Shown in pieces: positions 32,541 through 38,895 of a stretch of DNA of 38,895 nt. The translations under genes were made by a program, and so were the position numbers. The stretch is from assembly GCA_944391755.1 (NCBI GenBank), contig CALXUT010000051.1, positions 1 through 38,895 on the forward strand, read 5' to 3'. The notes below the pieces were generated by a model. That model had not been told where the DNA came from. It made no database searches and worked only from the letters and a program-made list of their open reading frames with translations. Source of the stretch: an uncultured Clostridia bacterium. GTDB lineage: Bacteria > Bacillota > Clostridia > TANB77 > CAG-508. Numbering within the stretch: position 1 is the first letter of the stretch; each line of letters starts with the position of its first letter.

Positions 32541-32546
32541 TATATA

Positions 32547-33341
32547 TTATAATTTTATAAATTTACTAGGTTCATTTCTATTTGCAACAGATAAATGAAT
32601 CATATTTTCATTACAATTACTTGATATCATTTCATCCACAACTGTTTGGTAAGCAAGTTCTGGAAAATTGCTTTCTTTACTTAGATGACCTAATAAAGCC
32701 GTTTTTAAATTACTATTTTTAGCTAAATAAGAAATTGTTTTACCAGCTATGTCATTTGGCAGATGCCCAGTATTGCTTGCAATACGAGATTTTAATCTGT
32801 ATGGGTATGAGCAACATCTTAAAACTTCTTTATCATAATTAGATTCTAGTAAAATAAATTCACTACCTTCTAAATGTTTTAAAATTGATTTTGTCATATG
32901 ACCAATATCAGTAGCAATACTTAGTTGATGTTCATTATCTTTTGAAATATTAAATCCACAAGGATTTGCTGCATCGTGTGGGATGCTAAATGGTAAAATT
33001 TCTAAATCTTTTATACTAAATTTTTCTGATATATTAAAATATTTTATATTCTTTTCATTAAGTTTTTCTGTTTGAGTAGGCATTGCATCAAAGGTTTCTT
33101 TTGTGGCAAAAACAGGAATATCAAATTTCCTAGAAATTGTTGATATTCCTTTAATATGATCAGAATGTTCATGAGTTACCAAAATGGCGTCAATTGAAGA
33201 TAGTTCCTTATCAAGTGAAGTTAAAGCTTCTTCAATCTTTTTACAACTCATACCAGCATCTATTAAAATTTTCGTATTTTCAGACTCTACAAATAAACTG
33301 TTACCACTACTACCACTATATAAGCTACAAAAATTTAACAT
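32547..33341 (-). CDS. yycJ: Metallo-beta-lactamase fold protein WalJ/YycJ
   Basis: 264 residues. It begins MLNFCSLYSGSSGNSLFVESENTKILIDAG and has the zinc motif THEHSDHIKGI (about 56-66), FSIPHDAANPCGF, ATDIGHMTKSILKHL, LLESNYDKEVL and LLGHLSKESN, typical of the YycJ family, a single-domain metallo-beta-lactamase with exonuclease activity linked to cell-wall/division regulation in Bacillota. In many genomes it sits with the walRK genes; here it follows murA, 22 bases downstream on the same strand. The ribosome site is weak (AGAAAGAAG). Confidence 0.9.
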   Translation of the reverse strand: MLNFCSLYSGSSGNSLFVESENTKILIDAGMSCKKIEEALTSLDKELSSIDAILVTHEHSDHIKGISTISRKFDIPVFATKETFDAMPTQTEKLNEKNIKYFNISEKFSIKDLEILPFSIPHDAANPCGFNISKDNEHQLSIATDIGHMTKSILKHLEGSEFILLESNYDKEVLRCCSYPYRLKSRIASNTGHLPNDIAGKTISYLAKNSNLKTALLGHLSKESNFPELAYQTVVDEMISSNCNENMIHLSVANRNEPSKFIKL

Positions 33342-33363
33342 ATTTACTTCTTCTTTCTAATGG

Positions 33364-34623
33364 TTATTCACTAACTCTTTTGATAATTGCACCTAAATTC
33401 CTAAATTTACCTTCTATATTTTCATATCCTCTATCAATATGTTCTAAATTGTAAATTTCAGTTGTTCCTTCTGCGATTATGCCAGCGATTATTAAAGCTG
33501 CACCAGCACGCAAATCTGAAGAATAAACAGGAGAACCTGATAACTTTTCGACACCTTCGAAAAATGCAGATTTACCTTGAGCGGTAATTTTGGCACCCAT
33601 CTTATTTAATTCTTCAGTATATTGAAATCTAGATTCCCAAATACTTTCTATAATTCTACTAGTTCCTTCTGCTACAGAAAGAACTACACCCATTTGAGGT
33701 TGTAAATCTGTAGGGAATCCAGGGTAAGGAAGTGTTTTTATTGTTGCTTTAGAAGGTCTTTTATCACACCAAACTCTTATACTATCACCATTGTCTTCAA
33801 CTTGGCCACCAATTTCAAAGATTTTAGCAGTTATAGATTCTAAGTGCTTTGTAATACAATTTTTTATAAGAATATCTCCACGAGAAGCTACTGCAGCAAG
33901 CATAAATGTACCTGCTTCAATTTGATCTGGAACAACAGAATATGTACTATTTCCAACTAATTTTTTTACTCCATTTATTTTAATAACATCAGTTCCAGCT
34001 CCTCTTATGTCAGCACCCATTGTATTTAAAAAGTTCGCTACATCTACGATATGAGGTTCTTTGGCAGCGTTATCTATTATGGTAGTTCCTTCTGCTAGAA
34101 CAGCAGCTAACATGACGTTGATGGTTGCTCCTACAGAAACTACGTCCATGTACACAGAATTTCCAACTAGTTTAGAAACTTTTGCAGTAATTTTTCCTTG
34201 TCCAACATCAACTGTCGCACCAAGTGCCTCAAAACCTTTTATATGTTGATCTATTGGCCTAGCGCCCAATTTACAACCACCAGGCATCCCAACTGTTATT
34301 TCTCCTTTTCGTCCAAGCATACTTCCAATAACATAATAAGATGCCCTAAATTTTCTTGTTAATTCTTCAGATGCTACAGTTTTATCTATATTCCTTGTAT
34401 CTATTGTTATTTCATTAGGTGTATTCCAAGTTATTTTTGCTCCTAAGCTTTCTAAAACTTTACAAGAGGTTTTTACATCACTAATATTAGGTAAATTATC
34501 AATTGTACAAACTCCGTCTATTAATAGTGTTGCTGGTAAAATTGCTACAGCAGCATTTTTGGCACCACTTATTGTTACTTCTCCTTTTAAAGGCGTTCCT
34601 CCAGTTATGACTAACTTTTCCAA
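33364..34623 (-). CDS. murA: UDP-N-acetylglucosamine 1-carboxyvinyltransferase
   Basis: MurA transfers enolpyruvate from PEP to UDP-GlcNAc, the first committed step of peptidoglycan synthesis and the target of fosfomycin. 419 residues: Lys22 and Asn23 (SGAKNAA), the loop VGMPGGCKLGARPIDQHIKGFEALGA with catalytic Cys117 (the fosfomycin-sensitive Cys form), and the C-terminal DLRAGAALIIAGIIAEGTTEI with HIDRGYENI. The start codon is TTG (34623-34621), following AAGGAGG at a normal distance; no ATG or GTG is better placed. spoIIR lies upstream and yycJ downstream on the same strand. Confidence 0.96.
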   Translation of the reverse strand: MEKLVITGGTPLKGEVTISGAKNAAVAILPATLLIDGVCTIDNLPNISDVKTSCKVLESLGAKITWNTPNEITIDTRNIDKTVASEELTRKFRASYYVIGSMLGRKGEITVGMPGGCKLGARPIDQHIKGFEALGATVDVGQGKITAKVSKLVGNSVYMDVVSVGATINVMLAAVLAEGTTIIDNAAKEPHIVDVANFLNTMGADIRGAGTDVIKINGVKKLVGNSTYSVVPDQIEAGTFMLAAVASRGDILIKNCITKHLESITAKIFEIGGQVEDNGDSIRVWCDKRPSKATIKTLPYPGFPTDLQPQMGVVLSVAEGTSRIIESIWESRFQYTEELNKMGAKITAQGKSAFFEGVEKLSGSPVYSSDLRAGAALIIAGIIAEGTTEIYNLEHIDRGYENIEGKFRNLGAIIKRVSE

Positions 34624-34702
34624 AAGTATTCCTCCTTAAAAATAATTTCCTTATGAAATATACCATAAAAAGCGAAAGAATACAACACTTTTTGAATATA
34701 TT

Positions 34703-35368
34703 CTAATTTTTAGCTGTGAAAAAACCTTTTTCTGCAAAAAATTCTATTATCTTAAATTTAAAAGTAAAACCAGTATCTTCTTTTTCTGAAATAATACGAT
34801 AGGATTCTTTATCAAGATTATCTTCTAAATTTTCCTTTGCTTCATCATCAACAATGCCAGAACTTACATCAACAAAGCAAAGAGATGGGAACATGACACA
34901 CCACCAGTTTTGACCAGAAGCGTTTCCTATTTCAACTCTTAAAGCATCATAGAAACCTGCTGGTAAAGAAATATCACCATAATTTTTTGTAGGAAAATAA
35001 AAATTATTAATATTAATTTTTACTGGATAATCAAATCCATTTTCTTTAATTGTTTTTTCTGCAATTTTTTGAAAATCTTCTTTATGATCTTCTGCTAAGG
35101 CAATGGCTTCTTCTTTTGTACTACAGTCTGCACAGATGGTGTTCATATATTCCAACAATTTATCTCTTACTTTTAATTTTAATTCTTGATCTTCTTGTGA
35201 ATCACTATTAGCAATAACGTGTAATCTAAATACTGCTTGAGACAAATCTTCAGATACTGCTAAAACGTATCCATGGGCAGATATAAATATATATAAGCAT
35301 AGTAAAAAAATTAATAAAATTGCATTTTTTAACTTGGTACTTTTCATAAAATTTAAAACTTTTTTCAT
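34703..35368 (-). CDS. spoIIR: Stage II sporulation protein R
   Basis: SpoIIR is made in the forespore and secreted into the intermembrane space, where it triggers SpoIIGA to process pro-sigma-E in the mother cell. 221 residues: a signal peptide-like hydrophobic stretch (about 13-33, NAILLIFLLCLYIFISAHGYVLA), then LSQAVFRLHVIANSDSQEDQELKLKVRDKLLEYM and INNFYFPTKNYGDISLPAGFYDALRVEIGNASGQNWWCVMFPSLCFVD, all family landmarks. AAAAGGAGGGG site upstream. murA lies 79 bases downstream with its own ribosome site. I could not find a convincing sigma-F promoter. Confidence 0.95.
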   Translation of the reverse strand: MKKVLNFMKSTKLKNAILLIFLLCLYIFISAHGYVLAVSEDLSQAVFRLHVIANSDSQEDQELKLKVRDKLLEYMNTICADCSTKEEAIALAEDHKEDFQKIAEKTIKENGFDYPVKININNFYFPTKNYGDISLPAGFYDALRVEIGNASGQNWWCVMFPSLCFVDVSSGIVDDEAKENLEDNLDKESYRIISEKEDTGFTFKFKIIEFFAEKGFFTAKN

Positions 35369-35489
35369 TTTGCCCCTCCTTTTATAAAATAAAACTTTTT
35401 TGTAAAAAAATATCTTTAAAATAATTATTAACCAAAAAAAATAAAATATACATTGTCGAAAAAAAATAATGAAAACATATCAAAAAGCA

Positions 35490-35518
35490 TTGACAAAACT
35501 AACAAGCAATGGTAAAAT
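35490..35518 (+). promoter_or_regulatory. Promoter of the unknown 144-residue gene
   Basis: Exact TTGACA at 35490-35495, 17-base spacer, TAAAAT at 35513-35518. Transcription from about 35525 supports the ATG at 35557. Confidence 0.75.
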
Positions 35519-35556
35519 TTACCAGTAGCCAAATACAAAAGAAAGGAAGTAAAAAA

Positions 35557-35991
35557 ATGCTTGTAGAAAGCCAAAATAAAGGAAAAATTTGTAGTTTTTA
35601 TGTAAGTGATTTTCATTTAGAAATGATATTGGTTCCATATATAAATAAAAAAATAGACGAAGAAGAAGAAATAAAAATAATAACGGAAAAGAATTTACAA
35701 GATAGTGTAAAAATCTTAGTATCAAAAATGAACATGCCAGAAGACAAAAAACAAAAGATATTAAATTTAGGATGGGATAAAGAAGAGACTTCTTTAAAAG
35801 ACAAGTCAAATATTATAGTTATAGGTTCAGAAGAATATATTAAAGAAAAAAATAGAGCGATTGAACAAATGCACATGTCGAATTTAACAATTATTGATTG
35901 CTATGATTTTAATGAAGTAAAAGATAATATGAATGAGATAATAACGAATTATGATAATAATTTAAATACATTAGGGTCTAATAAGTTCTAA
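35557..35991 (+). CDS. Conserved-looking unknown cytoplasmic protein
   Basis: 144 residues. The ATG at 35557 follows an AAAGGAAG site; the earlier in-frame start at 35509 lies before the predicted transcription start. No signal or membrane helix. Sequence pattern: LVESQNKGKICSFYVSDFHLEMILVPYINKKIDEEEEIKIITEKNLQDSVKILVSKM, then LNLGWDKEE, NIIVIGSEEYIKEKNRAIEQM and NLTIIDCYDFNEV, which reads as alternating beta strands and helices of a small alpha/beta fold. Promoter, site and codon use show that it is a real gene. I do not recognise it. It stands alone between spoIIR (opposite strand) and the UDP-sugar gene. Confidence 0.75.
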   Translation: MLVESQNKGKICSFYVSDFHLEMILVPYINKKIDEEEEIKIITEKNLQDSVKILVSKMNMPEDKKQKILNLGWDKEETSLKDKSNIIVIGSEEYIKEKNRAIEQMHMSNLTIIDCYDFNEVKDNMNEIITNYDNNLNTLGSNKF

Positions 35992-36008
35992 AAAAATTGA
36001 ATAAACTA

Positions 36009-36037
36009 TTGAAAAAAATATAAAAATAGTATATATA
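36009..36037 (+). promoter_or_regulatory. Possible promoter of the UDP-sugar pyrophosphorylase gene
   Basis: TTGAAA at 36009-36014 and a weak -10 (TATATA at 36032-36037), 17-base spacer, in a very AT-rich stretch that makes chance matches likely. Confidence 0.4.
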
Positions 36038-36074
36038 TATTTATGGAGTATGGAGCAAGAAAGGAAGTAAATAT

Positions 36075-37325
36075 ATGGAAGATATGGAAGCAAGAAAAGA
36101 ATCAATAATGAAAACTTTAAAAAAGTACTCACAAGAACACCTATTAAATGGTTTCGACAAGCTAGAAGAATCTAAACAAAAAGAATTATTAGATCAGATA
36201 GAGACAACAGATTTTGAACTAATAAATAGTTTATATAATCATACTAGAGAAGATGTAAAAATACCAGAATCTCAAATAGCACCAATAGAATATTTAGACA
36301 AAGATAAATTAAATGGATATTATAGAAGTTTTCAAGAAACTGGAGAAAAAGCGATAAGAGAAGGAAAATTAGCTGCAGTAACTATGGCAGGAGGACAAGG
36401 AACAAGATTAGGACATAGCGGACCAAAAGGAACTTTTGATATAGGATTAGAATCACATAAATCATTATTTGAATTACTAAGTGATTCTTTAAAAGAACAA
36501 GGGAAAAAATATGATGTCATCATTCCTTGGTTTATTATGACAAGTAAAGAAAATAATGCAGATACAATTGAGTTTTTTGCAAAACGTAGATATTTTGGAA
36601 GAGAAAAGGATAAAAATATATTTTTCTTTGAGCAAGGAGAACTACCAATGGTAGATACTGAAGGAAAAATATTAATAGGTGAAGATGGCTTAATAAAAGA
36701 AGCAGCAGATGGACATGGTGGAATATATGAAGCATTGGTAAAAAATGGGATGACTAAAAAGATGAGAGAACTAGGTGTTGAATGGATATTTATTGGAGGA
36801 GTAGACAACTGTTTAGTAAAAATGGTAGATCCAATATTAATGGGAATTGCTATACAAAAACAAGTAACTGCTGCTGGAAAATCTGTGGTAAAAGCAAATC
36901 CTCAAGAAAAAGTAGGCGTATTTTGCAAAAAGAATGGTAGACCATCTGTAGTAGAATATACAGAAATTCCTGAAGATATGGCAAAGGCAACAGATGAAAG
37001 AGGAGAACTAATTTATGGTGAATCTCATATTCTATGTAATTTATTTAATATAGATGCAGTAGAAAGAATGGGAAGTAAACCATTACCTTATCATACAGCA
37101 TTTAAAAAAGCAACCTATATAGATAAAAATGGAAATAAAGTTGTACCAGATGGACCTAATGCATATAAATTTGAAGCGTTCTTATTTGATGCATTTGGAG
37201 AATTAGATGATATGGCGATTTTAAGAGTAAAAAGAGAAGAAGAATTTGCACCTGTAAAAAATGCTTCTGGAGTAGATAGTCCAGAAACAGCAAGAGAGCT
37301 ATACAGAAAATTCTATAATTTATAA
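36075..37325 (+). CDS. UDP-N-acetylhexosamine/UTP-sugar pyrophosphorylase (UDPGP family)
   Basis: Makes UDP-sugar from UTP and a sugar 1-phosphate. 416 residues with VTMAGGQGTRLGHSGPKGTFDIGL (UTP-binding loop, about 98-121), FFEQGELPMVD, GHGGIYEAL, FIGGVDNCLVKMVDPILMGIAI, KVGVFCKKNGRPSVVEYTEIPE and FEAFLFDAFG. These are the marks of the eukaryote-like UDPGP/UAP (AGX) family, not of GlmU or GalU. N-terminal helices (about 1-60) also match this family. AAAGGAAG site upstream. The phosphohexomutase that follows would supply the sugar 1-phosphate. Whether the substrate is GlcNAc, GalNAc or glucose cannot be told. Confidence 0.88.
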   Translation: MEDMEARKESIMKTLKKYSQEHLLNGFDKLEESKQKELLDQIETTDFELINSLYNHTREDVKIPESQIAPIEYLDKDKLNGYYRSFQETGEKAIREGKLAAVTMAGGQGTRLGHSGPKGTFDIGLESHKSLFELLSDSLKEQGKKYDVIIPWFIMTSKENNADTIEFFAKRRYFGREKDKNIFFFEQGELPMVDTEGKILIGEDGLIKEAADGHGGIYEALVKNGMTKKMRELGVEWIFIGGVDNCLVKMVDPILMGIAIQKQVTAAGKSVVKANPQEKVGVFCKKNGRPSVVEYTEIPEDMAKATDERGELIYGESHILCNLFNIDAVERMGSKPLPYHTAFKKATYIDKNGNKVVPDGPNAYKFEAFLFDAFGELDDMAILRVKREEEFAPVKNASGVDSPETARELYRKFYNL

Positions 37326-37340
37326 TAAGTTTATAATTTT

Positions 37341-37369
37341 AAACTGCTGGTATCTATCAGCAGTTTTTT
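37341..37369 (+). terminator. Terminator after the UDP-sugar gene
   Basis: Stem AAACTGCTG (37341-37349) with CAGCAGTTT (37358-37366), eight-base loop and a T run. Confidence 0.83.
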
Positions 37370-37431
37370 ATCTAATAAAAAATAATTAGGTAAAATATGA
37401 ATTATTAATATATTAAGAAAGGAAGTAATGT

Positions 37432-38895
37432 ATGAATTATTTAGAGGAATATAAAAGATGGTGTGAAGATCCAGCTTTTGATGAAGAAACAAAAAAGGAA
37501 TTATTAAGTATTAAAAATGATATGGAGGAAATAGAAGACAGATTTTATAAAGAACTAGAGTTCGGAACTGCTGGATTACGTGGTGTAATAGGAATGGGAA
37601 CAAATAGAATGAACAAATATACAGTAGGAAAAGCAACACAAGGTTTAGCAAATTTTATAATAAAAAAAGGAACACAAAATAAAGGAGTAGTCATTAGTTT
37701 TGATTCTAGGCATATGTCTCCTGAATTTAGTAAATTAACAGCATTAGTATTAAATGCAAATGGAATAAAAACATATATTATGGACAAATTAAGACCTGTA
37801 CCTGAATTATCATTTGCTGTAAGAGAATTAAAGGCAGCAGCAGGAATTATGATTACAGCAAGTCATAATCCTCCAAAATACAATGGATATAAAGTTTATG
37901 GAGCAGATGGAGCACAAATAGTTCCACCAGATGATAAAGATATCATTTCAGAAGTAAGAGCTATAAAAGATTATTCTGAAATAAAAACAATTCCTGAAGA
38001 AGAGGCAAGAGCAAAAGGACTATATAATGAGATAGGAAAAGAAATTGATGATAGATACATAGAAGAATTAAAAAAATGTGTTTTAAATCCTGATGTAATA
38101 AGAGAGCAAGGAGATAACTTAAAAATTGTATATACACCATTACATGGTGCAGGAAATGAAATGGTACAAAGAATTTTAAAAGAGTTAGGATTTAAAAATG
38201 TTTATGTTGTACCAGAACAAGAAAAACCAAATGGAGATTTTCCAACAGTAAGTTATCCTAATCCAGAAGATCCTAAAGCATTTAAATTAGCATTAGAATT
38301 AGCTAAAGAAAAAGACGCAGATGTAGTACTTGCTACAGATCCAGATTCAGACAGATTAGGAATTTATGCAAAAGATGCAAAAACAGGTGAATATATCAAT
38401 TATACAGGAAACATGTCTGCTATGTTAATCGCAGAATATGAAATTACACAAAAGAAAGAAAAAGGATTATTACCTAAAAATGGTATGATAATTAAAACAA
38501 TCGTATCTACAAATTTAACAGATGCGATTGCAGAAAAAAATGAATTAGAATTAATAGAAGTTTTAACAGGATTTAAATATATTGGCGAAGTTATGAGAAA
38601 AGCAGAAGAGAAAAAAGACAAAGAATATGTATTTGGATTTGAAGAAAGTTACGGATGTTTAATAGGAACATATGCAAGAGATAAAGATGGAGTAGGCGCT
38701 GTTATGGCACTATGTGAAGCAGCTGCATATTATAAGTCTAAAGGCTTAACTCTATGGGATCAAATGATAAATATATATGAAAAATATGGATATTATAAAG
38801 AAGGTCAAGTATCTATCGTATTAGAAGGTGCTGAAGGTGCGGAAAAAATAAAAGAAATGATGACTGCCATGAGAGGAAAAGATATAGAGAAAATA
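37432..38895 (+). CDS. Phosphoglucomutase/phosphomannomutase, 3' end missing
   Basis: Interconverts hexose 6- and 1-phosphates. The ATG at 37432 follows GGAAG; an ATG at 37428 in another frame closes after a few codons. 488 codons are open to the window edge; the family (PgcA-like alpha-phosphohexomutases) has about 560-580 residues, so the C-terminal end is missing. Visible: FGTAGLRGVIGMGTNRMN, catalytic serine loop ITASHNPPKYNGYKVYG, metal loop ATDPDSDRLGIY, and sugar-binding loop FGFEESYGCLIG. It stands after the UDP-sugar pyrophosphorylase and forms a natural pathway pair with it, though a terminator lies between. Confidence 0.94.
   Translation, partial: MNYLEEYKRWCEDPAFDEETKKELLSIKNDMEEIEDRFYKELEFGTAGLRGVIGMGTNRMNKYTVGKATQGLANFIIKKGTQNKGVVISFDSRHMSPEFSKLTALVLNANGIKTYIMDKLRPVPELSFAVRELKAAAGIMITASHNPPKYNGYKVYGADGAQIVPPDDKDIISEVRAIKDYSEIKTIPEEEARAKGLYNEIGKEIDDRYIEELKKCVLNPDVIREQGDNLKIVYTPLHGAGNEMVQRILKELGFKNVYVVPEQEKPNGDFPTVSYPNPEDPKAFKLALELAKEKDADVVLATDPDSDRLGIYAKDAKTGEYINYTGNMSAMLIAEYEITQKKEKGLLPKNGMIIKTIVSTNLTDAIAEKNELELIEVLTGFKYIGEVMRKAEEKKDKEYVFGFEESYGCLIGTYARDKDGVGAVMALCEAAAYYKSKGLTLWDQMINIYEKYGYYKEGQVSIVLEGAEGAEKIKEMMTAMRGKDIEKI

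Larger units (their letters stand above)
32167..32546. other. spmB-yycJ non-coding region with two structured elements
   Basis: 380 bases without a credible gene between convergent spmB and yycJ. It holds a long hairpin (32180-32270), a consensus-type promoter (32327-32355) and an RNA candidate with a 17-bp closing stem (32387-32536), each listed separately. Confidence 0.8.

Noticed and set aside
35400..35465. Sigma-F promoter upstream of spoIIR on the minus strand
   Set aside because: GTATA and GGTTAATAATT are present, but the spacing is about 13 bases instead of about 15 and the -10 has several mismatches; the sequence is too AT-rich to trust.

Overview
This is an AT-rich window from the replication-origin region of a spore-forming, low-GC Gram-positive bacterium, most likely a member of the Clostridia (Bacillota). 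The gene order dnaN-dnaA / oriC / rpmH-rnpA-yidD-yidC-jag-mnmE-mnmG-rsmG-parA-parB is the classical origin-proximal block. Sporulation genes (spmA, spmB, spoIIR, a GerMN lipid-free anchored protein, an AbrB/SpoVT-type regulator) and a meso-DAP dehydrogenase point to an endospore former with DAP-type peptidoglycan.

Layout: 1-2436 holds dnaN (cut by the left edge) and dnaA, both on the minus strand, with DnaA boxes both between them and upstream of dnaA (oriC, about 2455-2760). 2911-11371 is housekeeping on the plus strand, leading away from the origin: ribosomal protein L34, RNase P protein, membrane insertion (YidD, YidC), Jag, tRNA modification (MnmE, MnmG), 16S rRNA methylation (RsmG) and chromosome segregation (ParA, ParB). 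11613-11850 carries two tRNA-Ser genes (UGA and GCU). 11964-12956 is ddh.

13096-26274 is the accessory highlight: a compact type IV secretion system (T4SS)-like cluster with three small VirB2/TrbC-like pilin candidates, a PrgI/VirB3-like protein, a membrane-anchored stand-alone protein resembling the N-terminal domain of VirB4/TraC ATPases, a VirB4 ATPase, a large VirB6-like membrane protein with a long soluble tail, two single-pass proteins that look VirB8/NTF2-like, and a 1016-residue envelope protein that appears to combine a GH24-like lysozyme domain with a C-terminal NlpC/P60 peptidase. Terminators and promoters divide it into a pilin block, a channel/ATPase block and a hydrolase block. 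No relaxase, VirD4 coupling protein, VirB11, integrase or flanking att repeat is visible in the window, and base composition resembles the neighbours, so this looks like a resident chromosomal secretion apparatus rather than a complete conjugative element.

26422-28774 is an ABC exporter pair; 28880-33341 holds GerMN, a small unknown gene, rsmI, an AbrB-zinc-ribbon regulator, spmA-spmB and the WalJ/YycJ metallo-beta-lactamase protein. Between spmB and yycJ lies a 380-base non-coding stretch with a very long hairpin and a promoter-driven, strongly structured RNA candidate whose closing stem is 17 bp over about 150 nt. 33364-35368 (minus strand) is murA (TTG start) and spoIIR; then an unrecognised 144-residue gene, a UDP-sugar pyrophosphorylase and a phosphohexomutase (cut by the right edge) that together would feed nucleotide-sugar synthesis.

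All functional calls come from reading motifs in the translated sequence; no database search was possible.
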